A stretch of DNA of 64,000 nt. It comes from JAAYSA01 sp035367155. GTDB taxonomy: Bacteria; Bacillota_I; Bacilli_A; RFN20; CAG-826. The stretch lies in the NCBI GenBank assembly GCA_035367155.1, contig DAOSJI010000001.1, positions 90,852 to 154,851 of the forward strand, given 5' to 3'. Shown piece after piece: positions 9,219 through 17,605 of the stretch. The number at the start of each line of letters is the position of its first letter. Positions within the stretch are counted from its first letter, which is position 1. The translations under genes and the position numbers were made by a program. The notes beneath the pieces were generated by a model, which was not told the origin of the DNA, made no database searches, and was given only the letters and a program-made list of their open reading frames with translations.

Positions 9219-11492
9219 TTATACTCTTGCAACCTTATTATTTTGGTATTTTTGGTATAGGAAATATCCAACTACCGCTAAACCTAAGATAGCAAGAATA
9301 ATAAATAATGTCCACCACCAACTACCGATTAGATAGATGAAACTTGAAATTACATAAGATACTACTAACCAGAATATTATTGTTCCTATGAATTGTTTTC
9401 TTGTTAATTCGGCCTTAGCAGTGGCTACTGCCGCCATACAAGGAATAGTAGTCATGTTAAAAACGATAAAAGAAAGTAAGGCAGGTAAGTTAATGTTAGT
9501 TAACTGAATCATCGCCGTTACACTATCGACATCGCTATCACCACCAATGGTAATTAGACCGGCTGCTGCTAAAGAAGCAGCAATTGTTCCAAATGTTCCA
9601 ATTGCATTTTCTTTAGCAATTAAGCCTGTTACAGCTGCAGCGATAAAGACCCACCCGTATTTTGTAAGTTGGCTACCAAAACCTAAAGGAGTAAATAAAG
9701 GTCGTACTAATTGAGCAACATTCATTAAAATACTTTGTTCAATTTGGCTATCTTCTAAGAACTCCCAATTGAAACTAAAGTGAGCTAAAAACCATACTAC
9801 AACTGAAGAAACAAGAATAATAGTAAAGGCTTTTTTAACAAAGTGTTTAGCCTTATCGTATAGATGTATAAATAATGCTTTTGCTTTTGGCAAACGATAT
9901 GGCGGTAATTCCATAATAAATGGTGTAGTTTCACCTTTTAACATGGTTTTACGCATAATAATTGCAGTAATCATTGCTAAAACAACACCAATTGCATACA
10001 TTGAAAAGACAATTATATCAACGTTTCCTACACCAAAATATTGGACGATTCCACCAGAAACCGCGAGTAGAATCGGAACTTTTGCACCGCAGCTAAAGAA
10101 TGGAATAACTCTAATTGTTGCAACGCGCTCATGTTCGCTTTTTAGTGTTCTTGCATTAATCATTGCAGGAATTGAACAACCAAAGCCCATAAGCATTGGG
10201 ATAATTGAGCGACCTGAAAGACCGAATTTTCGGAAAATACGATCTAAATTAAAGGCGACTCGAGCCATATAGCCAGTATCTTCAAGAAGGGAAATGAAGA
10301 AGTATAAAACAATAATTTGTGGTAAAAACGATAAAACAGCAAAGACACCTGCTAAGATACCATCAAATAGAAGGCCTCCAAGCCAAGCTGGCCCTTTATA
10401 AATACTTGCTAATCCATCTGAGATGCTATTACAAGCTAATTCTAATAGATTAAATAAAATTACACCTGGCGAATTTATACCCCCCTCACCAAATACACCT
10501 TCAAATGCAGTTCCAGGTAGAGTTACAAAATCTTCACCAAGAAGACCGCCAATAAAAAGGAAGTTTTCAGAAAATGTAAGATGGAAAATAATGAATACAA
10601 TCGCTATAAAGATCGGAATACCGAATATACGATGTGTAAGAATTTTATCAGCTAAACCAGTACGGCTTAATTTACGTTTCTTTTTACTTGGTGTAGTTTC
10701 CTCTTTAGTGACAACGGAAACAACACCTTCTAAATTAGCAACAATCCATCGATATCTTGCATCCGCGATAAAAGCTTCTACATCATCATTAAAAGTAGTA
10801 GAAGTGAACTTGAAATCGCTGTTTTTAAGAAACTTCAGTGCTTCTGGATGCTTTTTTATTTCATATTCGTCATTTTCTAAAAGTTTAATAGCATGAAATA
10901 GAGGTTCAACGACTTCATTGCTACGGAAATTTTCTTCAAGCAAGTTAATCGTTTCACTAATTTCGCTATTTTCTAATACCGTTCGTGCTTTTCTTTTCTT
11001 TTTAGCGTTTTTTCTAACTGCTTCAATGAGTTCATTAATTCCTTCTTCACGAAGAGCAGAAATTGAAATAACTGGAACTCCTAAACGCTTTTCAAGTAAT
11101 TTAACATCAATTTGCTTTCCACTTTTTTGAAGTTCATCACTCATATTAAGTGCTATAACAAGCGGAATATTAGTTTCTAATAGCTGAGTAGTTAAATATA
11201 AACTTCTCTCTAGCGTCGTTGAGTCAATGATATTAATAATAATGTCACAGTTTTTCCCTAATAAATAATCACGAGAAATAATTTCCTCGGTTGTATAGGG
11301 AGAAAGTGAGTAAATACCTGGTAAGTCAACGATTGAGATTGCTTCATTAGTTCGGTCTTTTCTATATAATCCCTCACGTTTTTCGACTGTTACACCAGGC
11401 CAGTTACCAACATGTGCACGAGCACCTGTAAGAATATTAAAAAGGGTCGTTTTACCGCTGTTTGGTTGACCCGCAAGTGCTACTTTAATCAT
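9219..11492 (-). CDS. feoB: Ferrous iron transporter FeoB
   Basis: Imports Fe2+ across the cytoplasmic membrane. The N-terminal G-protein domain shows Walker A GQPNSGKT at residues 8-15, the G3 motif DLPGIYSLSPY and the G4 region ALNMSDE. A helical linker domain follows, then paired Gate domains with multiple membrane helices. The conserved GFGCSIPAM and FFSCGAKVPI cysteine motifs are present. Length (757 aa) is normal and the C-terminus ends in one extra membrane helix with a basic tail. It overlaps feoA by 4 bp (ATGA) and abuts the regulator gene. Confidence 0.97.
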   Translation of the reverse strand: MIKVALAGQPNSGKTTLFNILTGARAHVGNWPGVTVEKREGLYRKDRTNEAISIVDLPGIYSLSPYTTEEIISRDYLLGKNCDIIINIIDSTTLERSLYLTTQLLETNIPLVIALNMSDELQKSGKQIDVKLLEKRLGVPVISISALREEGINELIEAVRKNAKKKRKARTVLENSEISETINLLEENFRSNEVVEPLFHAIKLLENDEYEIKKHPEALKFLKNSDFKFTSTTFNDDVEAFIADARYRWIVANLEGVVSVVTKEETTPSKKKRKLSRTGLADKILTHRIFGIPIFIAIVFIIFHLTFSENFLFIGGLLGEDFVTLPGTAFEGVFGEGGINSPGVILFNLLELACNSISDGLASIYKGPAWLGGLLFDGILAGVFAVLSFLPQIIVLYFFISLLEDTGYMARVAFNLDRIFRKFGLSGRSIIPMLMGFGCSIPAMINARTLKSEHERVATIRVIPFFSCGAKVPILLAVSGGIVQYFGVGNVDIIVFSMYAIGVVLAMITAIIMRKTMLKGETTPFIMELPPYRLPKAKALFIHLYDKAKHFVKKAFTIILVSSVVVWFLAHFSFNWEFLEDSQIEQSILMNVAQLVRPLFTPLGFGSQLTKYGWVFIAAAVTGLIAKENAIGTFGTIAASLAAAGLITIGGDSDVDSVTAMIQLTNINLPALLSFIVFNMTTIPCMAAVATAKAELTRKQFIGTIIFWLVVSYVISSFIYLIGSWWWTLFIILAILGLAVVGYFLYQKYQNNKVARV

Positions 11493-11719
11493 TCTAAAAC
11501 CTCCACTTCAACGAGAAGAGCTTCGTCTTTTCGTAATGAAAGATGATAACCACGAATTAAAATTTCGATTGGATCTCCAAGTGGAGCACACTTTAAAAGT
11601 GTAACTTCAATAGATGGAGTAACGCCCATATCAAAAAGTCTTTTACGAACGTGGCCTTCACCATGTACCGCCACTACGCGGCCTGTTTGATTGTACTTTA
11701 AATTGCATATAGTTTTCAT
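11489..11719 (-). CDS. feoA: FeoA, small SH3-like partner of FeoB
   Basis: Cytoplasmic SH3-fold protein required for FeoB-dependent iron uptake. The core (residues TGRVVAVHGEGHVRKRLFDM, then MGVTPSIEV and PLGDPIEILIRGYHLSLRKDEA) is the typical FeoA pattern. I choose the ATG at 11719, giving 76 aa, because GGTGAGGCG lies just upstream and the promoter -10 would fall inside a longer reading frame that begins at 11779. Confidence 0.93.
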   Translation of the reverse strand: MKTICNLKYNQTGRVVAVHGEGHVRKRLFDMGVTPSIEVTLLKCAPLGDPIEILIRGYHLSLRKDEALLVEVEVLE

Positions 11720-11746
11720 AATGGTTCGCCTCACCGAACTAAAGAT

Positions 11747-11777
11747 AGTATAAGAAAAGGTTGAACAGATGTCAACC
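11747..11777 (-). promoter_or_regulatory. feo operon promoter with overlapping palindromic operator
   Basis: On the minus strand TTGACA (11770-11775) and TATACT (11747-11752) are separated by exactly 17 bp. An inverted repeat GGTTGA-N7-TCAACC (19 bp, 11759-11777) covers the -35, the usual place for a DtxR-family repressor. A second short palindrome, GTTCG-N6-CGAAC, at 11724-11739 lies in the 5' leader next to the ribosome-binding site. Confidence 0.75.
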
Positions 11778-11805
11778 AAATTTGTAAAGAAAATTTATAA
11801 CAAAG

Positions 11806-12858
11806 TTATTTAAAAGATTCTATCTCTTTTTTTAGCCTTGTAAAGGCATCTTTTTCATCGATTGTATCGATGACGTGACCTTTTTTAAAAAGCACCCATT
11901 TCATTTTGCCACCTGCTAGACCAATATCAGCATGTTTTGCTTCACCTGGACCATTAACAGGACAGCCCATAACTGCGACAGTAATTTTTTTATTTGTATA
12001 TTCTAGTAATTCAAGTACTTGACTAGCTACTTTTTTAACATCCACCTCAGTTCGTCCACATGTCGGACAACTAATAAGAGTTGGATAGTTTGGATATAGT
12101 CCAATATCATGAAGAAGTCTTTTACAAACTTTAATTTCTTCCTGTGGACTATCAGTTAAAGAAATACGAATCGTATCTCCGATTCCTTCAAGAAGAAGTG
12201 GCGAGAGGCCAGCGACACTGCGAATAACACCAACCTCTTTAGTTCCGGCCTCAGTAATGCCTAAATGAAGCGGATATTTAAATGTTTTACTAGCTAAGCG
12301 ATAAGCTGCAATAGTTTCTTTAACATCACTTCCTTTTAAAGATAAAACAATGTCAGTAAAGCCCATATCTTCAATGATTTTAACGTGTTTTTTTGCACTA
12401 TTAACAAGATGAATATGGGTGACTTTTTCGCCTTCTTTAATAATTTCTTTATCTAAAGATCCTGAATTAATACCGATGCGAATCGAAACATTAGCTTTTT
12501 TACAGGCATCTACTACTTGCTGAATTTTATCAATTGAACCAATATTACCGGGGTTAATACGAATTTTATCAGCACCATTTTCAATAGCAAGAAGTGCTAA
12601 ACGATAATCAAAATGAATATCTGCAATTAGAGGAATAGAAACATGTTTTTTAATCTCTTTTAGTGCTAATGCGTCTTCTTTATCAACGATAGAAACACGC
12701 ATTAAATCAGCTCCTAAACGAGCACAATCGTTAATTTGTTCACATATCTCGCTTACTTTACTAGTTTTAATATTACACATACTTTGAATTAAAACAGTAT
12801 TTGTACCACCGATTGTAAGATTGCCGACTTTAATTTTATTTGTTTCAGTTCGTTTCAT
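11806..12858 (-). CDS. ispG: 4-hydroxy-3-methylbut-2-en-1-yl diphosphate synthase IspG
   Basis: Penultimate MEP-pathway enzyme, a [4Fe-4S] protein converting MEcPP to HMBPP. The N-terminal TIM barrel begins with RTETNKIKVGNLTIGG. The C-terminal cluster domain shows SCPTCGRTEVDV and MGCPVNGPGEAKHADIG, the three cysteine ligands. Length (350 aa) matches the two-domain bacterial form. It lies upstream of the feo operon on the same strand, but feoA has its own promoter. Confidence 0.96.
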   Translation of the reverse strand: MKRTETNKIKVGNLTIGGTNTVLIQSMCNIKTSKVSEICEQINDCARLGADLMRVSIVDKEDALALKEIKKHVSIPLIADIHFDYRLALLAIENGADKIRINPGNIGSIDKIQQVVDACKKANVSIRIGINSGSLDKEIIKEGEKVTHIHLVNSAKKHVKIIEDMGFTDIVLSLKGSDVKETIAAYRLASKTFKYPLHLGITEAGTKEVGVIRSVAGLSPLLLEGIGDTIRISLTDSPQEEIKVCKRLLHDIGLYPNYPTLISCPTCGRTEVDVKKVASQVLELLEYTNKKITVAVMGCPVNGPGEAKHADIGLAGGKMKWVLFKKGHVIDTIDEKDAFTRLKKEIESFK

Positions 12859-12881
12859 ATCTTCTCCGATATTTCCATTTT

Positions 12882-12901
12882 ATTATAGCATTTAATTGCT
12901 A
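12882..12901 (-). promoter_or_regulatory. ispG extended -10 promoter with short palindrome
   Basis: On the minus strand TGCTATAAT gives an extended -10 (TATAAT at 12882-12887). A palindrome of TAGCA and TGCTA arms (12886-12901) overlaps its upstream half and could be an operator. Confidence 0.55.
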
Positions 12902-12946
12902 AGATAATAATTCATCTTTATTCTAGTATTTAATTATTTTATGTGC

Positions 12947-12952
12947 TACAAT
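12947..12952 (+). promoter_or_regulatory. rpmG promoter (extended -10)
   Basis: TGCTACAAT places a TACAAT -10 at 12947-12952 with an upstream TG. It lies about 30 bp before the rpmG start, with a GGAGG ribosome-binding site between. The -35 is poor, which fits an extended -10 promoter. Confidence 0.55.
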
Positions 12953-12979
12953 ACAAGCCGTATTAGTGGAGGTAGATAA

Positions 12980-13129
12980 ATGCGTACTCGAATTATGTTA
13001 AGATGTACCGAATGTAACGAAGAAAATTATTTAAGTAGTAAAAATAAAAAGAACGTTCCAGATCGGCTTGAATTAAAAAAATATTGCCCACGTTGCAATA
13101 AAAACACTTTACATAGAGAAAAAAGATAA
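12980..13129 (+). CDS. rpmG: 50S ribosomal protein L33
   Basis: Small protein of the large ribosomal subunit (49 aa). Both zinc-ribbon cysteine pairs are kept (CTEC at residues 9-12 and CPRC at 36-39), so this is the C+ form. The sequence MRTRIMLRCTECNEENY and the ending NTLHREKR are typical. A strong GGAGG lies 8 nt before ATG. It is a single-gene unit with its own promoter and terminator. Confidence 0.93.
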   Translation: MRTRIMLRCTECNEENYLSSKNKKNVPDRLELKKYCPRCNKNTLHREKR

Positions 13130-13150
13130 AGCTACGGCTTTATTTTTTTA
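13128..13150 (+). terminator. rpmG terminator
   Basis: AAAGC and GCTTT arms around a TACG tetraloop, followed by a T-rich run, directly overlapping the rpmG stop codon. Confidence 0.75.
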
Positions 13151-13166
13151 CAATATATAAATATTT

Positions 13167-13799
13167 ATGGTTATTCATTTAACATTTCCACAAAATCTAC
13201 AAGCTGCTAATTGTTATTTAGTCACTAGCAAAGAAGGAGTAATTGTAGTTGATCCAGGTTCAAAAGACCCTTCCCTTGCTAATATGATTAAAGAAAAATA
13301 CGATAAAGTTATAGCAGTTTTAATTACACATGGCCACTTTGATCACTCAAAAGGTGCTAGTTTACTTCAAGCTACCTTTAATTGTCCCGTTTATGTTCAT
13401 AAAGAAGATGAAGAATGGTTAACAAACCCTATAAAATATCAAAAAAGTCTCTTTTTTATGCAAATTGGTGAACCTCTTAAAGAAGGTCTAGTATCAATAA
13501 GTGATGGTGATGAACTTAAAATAGGTGATTTTACATTTGAAGTTATTCATACACCGTTTCATTCAAAAGGAAGTGTTTGTTATTTACTTAAAGAACATAA
13601 TATTCTTTTTACCGGCGACACTCTTTTTAATGGAACTATAGGAAGAGTTGATCTAGTAACAAGTGAACCCGAAAAAATTTCTGAAAGTCTTAGTAAAATA
13701 AAAAAGCTAGATCCTAAGCTTCTAATTTATCCAGGCCATGGAGATAAACCAACTATTTTACGACACGAATTAGAGACCAATCCATACTTATTAATGTGA
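13167..13799 (+). CDS. Metallo-beta-lactamase-fold hydrolase (glyoxalase II-like/YqgX type)
   Basis: Cytoplasmic metal hydrolase of the MBL fold. The HxHxDH signature is present as ITHGHFDHSKG. Further metal ligands are in TPFHSKGSV, TGDTLFNGTIGRVDL and the final YPGHGD. At 210 aa it has the short form seen in B. subtilis YqgX and similar thioester hydrolases. Substrate cannot be read from sequence. The glyoxalase II-like label is a family guess. Confidence 0.88.
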   Translation: MVIHLTFPQNLQAANCYLVTSKEGVIVVDPGSKDPSLANMIKEKYDKVIAVLITHGHFDHSKGASLLQATFNCPVYVHKEDEEWLTNPIKYQKSLFFMQIGEPLKEGLVSISDGDELKIGDFTFEVIHTPFHSKGSVCYLLKEHNILFTGDTLFNGTIGRVDLVTSEPEKISESLSKIKKLDPKLLIYPGHGDKPTILRHELETNPYLLM

Positions 13800-13811
13800 T
13801 ATTTGTTCTAT

Positions 13812-13840
13812 TTGTTATAAATAACATATAATGATATAAT
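13812..13840 (+). promoter_or_regulatory. efp promoter
   Basis: TTGTTA (13812-13817) and TATAAT (13835-13840) spaced by 17 bp, 26 bp before the efp start. AGAGGTGA forms the ribosome-binding site. Confidence 0.75.
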
Positions 13841-13865
13841 TTTAATGAAAAAGAGGTGATAAAAA

Positions 13866-14423
13866 ATGATTAACGTAACTGAATTAAGACCTGGCAATTA
13901 TTTTATTGAAGCAGGCAATCTCTACAATGTACTAGATATTTTACTAAATAAAACTGCGATGAGAAAAATGGTCGCTAAATTAAAAGTAAAAAATGTACGT
14001 ACAGGTGCAATTACTGAATTAACTTTCAACTCTGGTTATCAAATTGATCGTATTTCAATTAGTAAAAAGACAATGTCATATCTTTATGATGCTGGTGATG
14101 GTCTTGTTTTTATGAACAATGATACATTTGAACAAGTTGAAGTTCCAAAAACCATGCTTGAATGGGAAATGCAATTCCTTGTCGAAGGTCATGAAGTTGA
14201 AATTGCTTCATACGAAGGCGAACTTTTAGGTATAACCTTACCTGCTAAGGTTGCCCTAAAGATTACCGAATGTGATCCAGGTGTTCGTGGGAACACTGTT
14301 CAAAACGCAACTAAAGATGCAGTTTGCCAAACTGGTCTTCGTATACGTGTTCCATTATTTATTGAGGAAGGAGAAGTAGTTCTAGTAAGAACCGATAACG
14401 GCGCTTACGATGGACGAGCATAA
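13866..14423 (+). CDS. efp: Elongation factor P, atypical tip loop
   Basis: Binds the ribosome between P and E sites and relieves stalling at proline runs. The three beta-barrel domains are recognisable: N-terminal KOW-like domain, then the OB domains with ECDPGVRGNT and the C-terminal signature RTDNGAYDGRA. The domain I loop that normally carries a PGKG-like motif with the modified Lys/Arg reads NKTAMRKM (residues 28-35). By alignment from RTGAI the tip position is Met32 with Arg33 beside it. Length (185 aa) is normal. No EF-P-modifying enzyme was seen in the window. Confidence 0.95.
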   Translation: MINVTELRPGNYFIEAGNLYNVLDILLNKTAMRKMVAKLKVKNVRTGAITELTFNSGYQIDRISISKKTMSYLYDAGDGLVFMNNDTFEQVEVPKTMLEWEMQFLVEGHEVEIASYEGELLGITLPAKVALKITECDPGVRGNTVQNATKDAVCQTGLRIRVPLFIEEGEVVLVRTDNGAYDGRA

Positions 14424-14425
14424 TT

Positions 14426-14647
14426 ATGATTATTTTAATGTCTACTGGTGGAATTATTGGTATTGGCGTTGGAGCCTTAGTGCTAGGCTTAGTTCTTGGT
14501 TTCTTTATTTCTAGAAAAGTTTTCCAAGTTCAACTAAAGAAGAATCCGCCTATTTCAGAAAAACAAGTTCGTGCAATGCTTTCTGCTACTGGGCGTAAGC
14601 CAAGTGAAGCACAAGTGCGTGCTGTTATGCGCTCAATGAAGCAATAA
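14426..14647 (+). CDS. UPF0154 (YneF-like) single-pass membrane protein
   Basis: A 73-residue protein with one N-terminal hydrophobic helix (about residues 8-30). The conserved cytoplasmic tail pattern NPPISEKQVRAMLSATGRKP is followed by a second, similar EAQVRAVMRSM helix. This pattern defines the YneF/UPF0154 family of unknown function in Bacilli and Mollicutes. It begins 2 bp after efp and is probably cotranscribed. Confidence 0.88.
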   Translation: MIILMSTGGIIGIGVGALVLGLVLGFFISRKVFQVQLKKNPPISEKQVRAMLSATGRKPSEAQVRAVMRSMKQ

Positions 14648-14671
14648 CTACATATTTAGTAAGAAAAAAAT

Positions 14672-14701
14672 GCGACATTATTAATTAGTGTCGCTTTTTT
14701 A
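14672..14701 (+). terminator. Terminator after efp-yneF-like operon
   Basis: GCGACA (14672-14677) pairs with TGTCGC (14689-14694), followed by a T-run. The A-run before the stem makes it able to act in the minus direction too, for plsY. Confidence 0.8.
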
Positions 14702-14751
14702 TTACTTATTTTATTACTGACTAACTACCAATAAACTACTAAAAGATAACC
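14702..14751 (-). repeat. 11-bp-period AGTAR array after plsY
   Basis: On the plus strand TTACT, CTACC, CTACT and TAACC start at 14714, 14725, 14736 and 14747, exactly 11 bp apart. A further TTACT at 14702 is 12 bp away. Read on the minus strand these are AGTAR-like units following the plsY stop codon, in plsY's direction, and ending at the terminator. Confidence 0.7.
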
Positions 14752-14754
14752 AAA

Positions 14755-15435
14755 CTATCTTAACCAAGTAATTTTTCGTTCGGTACCTTTAATAATTCGT
14801 TTAATATTTGACGAATGTAAAATGATTAATACCGCACATGTTAAAGCTAAGAAAAAAGGATACCACCAAGTTATATAAACAAGAGGATAAAATGTAATAT
14901 TAGCTAGAGAGGGTATCATAACAACTAGACTCATGACAGAAATTGTTAATGAACCAGTAATACTTGAAAGAGAAACCATTTTTTTAAGTTTAAGAATAGT
15001 AACAAAAACAATAAATGCTACAAGAAAAACTAACCAGTTTGTTGCAAGAGCAAAACCAGCGATTCCGCTGACGGCTTTTCCGCCTCTAAACTTATGGAAA
15101 ATTGGAAAACAATGACCAAGAGTAAGTGAAAAACAAGCAATATATATGGTGAAATTAGGATTTACAAGATCTCCTAATGAAGTAAAACGAAGGATTAAAG
15201 TCAGAGCCCAGTGAAATATTACCATCTTTAAAATATCGATAATAATAACAGCAGCACCAGCTTTTTTTCCTAAGATACGGCCAGCATTTGTCCCACCTGC
15301 ATTACCTGAACCATGATCGCGTATATCAACTTTATAAAAAATGCGCCCAATTAAAATAGATGTTGAAACAGATCCGATTAAATAACCGCATATAATCGCA
15401 CCAAATATAATTAAGACGCTATATAAAGTTTCCAT
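14755..15435 (-). CDS. plsY: Glycerol-3-phosphate acyltransferase PlsY
   Basis: Integral membrane enzyme that transfers acyl groups from acyl-phosphate to glycerol-3-phosphate, the first step of phospholipid synthesis. Visible family motifs are GSVSTSILIGRIFYKVDIRDHGSGNAGGTNAGR and KFRGGKAVSGIAG (short extracts: GSGNAGGTNAGR, RGGKAV). Several hydrophobic segments are spread over 226 aa. It precedes parE/parC divergently, as plsY (yneS) does beside parE in B. subtilis. Confidence 0.95.
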   Translation of the reverse strand: METLYSVLIIFGAIICGYLIGSVSTSILIGRIFYKVDIRDHGSGNAGGTNAGRILGKKAGAAVIIIDILKMVIFHWALTLILRFTSLGDLVNPNFTIYIACFSLTLGHCFPIFHKFRGGKAVSGIAGFALATNWLVFLVAFIVFVTILKLKKMVSLSSITGSLTISVMSLVVMIPSLANITFYPLVYITWWYPFFLALTCAVLIILHSSNIKRIIKGTERKITWLR

Positions 15436-15556
15436 TTTTGCCTCATTTTTCTAGTTTTGGACTTTGTCCTTAAATACTATATCACAAATGAGTTAATTCT
15501 CCACTTATATGAAAAAACATTTTTAAAAGTGCTAATTAAAAAGTATAATGAAAATG

Positions 15557-15601
15557 CGATTTCAAAATCGGGCTTAAAGTTTTATAAAACTTTGGTATAA
15601 T
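15557..15601 (+). promoter_or_regulatory. parE promoter with two perfect palindromes
   Basis: TGGTATAAT gives an extended -10 (TATAAT 15596-15601). Directly upstream lies AAAGTTTTATAAAACTTT (15576-15593), a perfect 18-bp palindrome sitting where the -35 would be. Before it is CGATTTCAAAATCG (15557-15570), a perfect 14-bp palindrome. These may be operators, or supercoiling-sensitive cruciforms in front of a topoisomerase operon. That role is inference. Confidence 0.55.
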
Positions 15602-15633
15602 AAGATACGAAATTATGTAAAGGATAATTTGAT

Positions 15634-17604
15634 ATGACTGATAAATTAAAAAACACCACATATACTGCTGATTCTATTGATGTTTTAGAAGGTTTAGAAG
15701 GCGTAAGAAAACGCCCTGCAATGTATATTGGTTCAACAAACACAGCTGGCTTACATCAACTTGTTTGGGAAGTTGTCGATAACTCAGTTGATGAAGCAAT
15801 GAATGGACACGGAGATAAAATTTCAGTCACTATTCATAAAGATGGATCAATTAGCGTTCAAGATGATGGACGTGGTATTCCAACAGGAATTAATAAAAAA
15901 ACCGGCTTACCAGCGGTACATTTGATTTTTACAACGCTTCATGCTGGTGGAAAATTTTCTGAAAGCTCTTATAAAACAAGTGCTGGTCTTCATGGCGTAG
16001 GAGCTGCTGTTACTAATGCGCTAAGTGAATGGCTTGATGTAACCGTTTGGCGCGAAGGGAAAGTTCATCATTTACGTTATGAAAATGGTGGAAAGCTTGT
16101 ACAACCTCTTGAAATTATTGGTAATACAAATAGAACTGGTACCCTTGTTACTTTTAAACCAGATCCTGAAATTTTTAAAACTGTTGAATTTAAGTGGGAT
16201 ACAATTACATCACACCTTCAAGAACGTGCGTTTCTTTTAAAGAAAGTTAATTTCTTTATTAAAGATGAACGAACTGGCCTAGAAGAAAAATTCTATTATG
16301 AAAATGGACTTTTTGAATACATGGAAATCATAAATCAAAATAAAAAGCCCATAAGTTCGGTTATTTATTTTGAAGAAATAGTTGATGTCACTGGCATTAA
16401 TCGTGCTAATTTTAAAATGGAAATTGAAATAGCGATGCAATATTGTATCGAGGACTATAGTGAAACGGTGCTTTCTTATGTAAATAATGTAAGAACAAAA
16501 GATGGCGGTACTCATGAAACCGGTTTTAGAACAGGTCTTACTCGATGTGTAAACGATTTTGCAACAGAAAATAATTTACTGCGCGGAAAACAAAAACTTG
16601 AAGGAAGTGATATCCGGGAAGGATTAACTGCAATTATTTCGCTTCGAATTCCTGAAGAACCAACTGAATTTGAAGGTCAAACTAAAGGAAAATTAGGAAC
16701 CCCAGAAGCCTTTAGTGCACTAAATAACTTTATCTACAATAAATTAACATACTACCTTCATGAAAATCGTGAATTTACAGTTGCTTTAGTAAAAAAATGT
16801 ACTGATGCTCAAGCTGCTAGACTTGCAGCAAGAAAAGCAAAAGAAACATTAAGAAAAACAAAAAAACCGCGAAATGAGATGATTTTAAGCGGCAAATTAA
16901 CACCTGCTCAAAGTAAAGACTACTCACGAAACGAACTCTTTATCGTTGAAGGTGATAGCGCAGGTGGTACCGCGCGCAGTGGTCGTGATCGTGAATTTCA
17001 GGCTATTTTACCGCTTCGTGGAAAACCGCTTAATACTGATACAAATACTGTTGAAAAAATGTTAAAAAATGAAGAGTTTGCTACCCTTATTAACACAATT
17101 GGTGCAGGCTTTGGTAAAGACTTTGATATTAGTGAATCGCGTTATGGAAAAATCATTATTATGACTGACGCTGATACTGATGGTGCCCATATTCAAACTC
17201 TCTTATTAACATTTTTCTATCATTATATGACACCTTTATTAAAAGCAGGTATGATTTATTTAGCAGCCCCACCCCTATATCGAGTTTATAAATATCAAAA
17301 AGGTGAACTTGTTTATCGCTATGCCTGGGATGATAAAACCCTAGAAGAAGCCAAACAAGAAATAGGTGCTAACTATAAAATTAATCGCTATAAAGGGTTA
17401 GGAGAAATGAACGCTGAACAACTTTGGGATACAACAATGAATCCTGAAAATCGTAGTTTGATTCGTGTAAATATTGAAGATCCACTCCTAGTTGCGATGA
17501 GAGTTCGTGTTCTTATGGGTAAAGATCCATCAGTTAGAAGAAAATGGATTGAAGAAAACATTGACTTTAACGCATACGATGAATTCATAGAAGAGGTTAG
17601 ATAA
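15634..17604 (+). CDS. parE: DNA topoisomerase IV subunit B
   Basis: ATPase subunit of topoisomerase IV, which decatenates sister chromosomes. The GHKL ATP site is visible (EVVDNSVDEAMNG, DDGRGIP, GLHGVGAAVTNALS). The Toprim domain carries EGDSAGGTARSGRDR and the metal-binding DADTDGAH, and the C-terminal signature RYKGLGEMN is present. Pairing with parC and plsY, and the GKDPSVRRKWIEEN ending, favour ParE over GyrB. The parE and parC genes are separated by one base. Confidence 0.94.
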   Translation: MTDKLKNTTYTADSIDVLEGLEGVRKRPAMYIGSTNTAGLHQLVWEVVDNSVDEAMNGHGDKISVTIHKDGSISVQDDGRGIPTGINKKTGLPAVHLIFTTLHAGGKFSESSYKTSAGLHGVGAAVTNALSEWLDVTVWREGKVHHLRYENGGKLVQPLEIIGNTNRTGTLVTFKPDPEIFKTVEFKWDTITSHLQERAFLLKKVNFFIKDERTGLEEKFYYENGLFEYMEIINQNKKPISSVIYFEEIVDVTGINRANFKMEIEIAMQYCIEDYSETVLSYVNNVRTKDGGTHETGFRTGLTRCVNDFATENNLLRGKQKLEGSDIREGLTAIISLRIPEEPTEFEGQTKGKLGTPEAFSALNNFIYNKLTYYLHENREFTVALVKKCTDAQAARLAARKAKETLRKTKKPRNEMILSGKLTPAQSKDYSRNELFIVEGDSAGGTARSGRDREFQAILPLRGKPLNTDTNTVEKMLKNEEFATLINTIGAGFGKDFDISESRYGKIIIMTDADTDGAHIQTLLLTFFYHYMTPLLKAGMIYLAAPPLYRVYKYQKGELVYRYAWDDKTLEEAKQEIGANYKINRYKGLGEMNAEQLWDTTMNPENRSLIRVNIEDPLLVAMRVRVLMGKDPSVRRKWIEENIDFNAYDEFIEEVR

Positions 17605-17605
17605 A

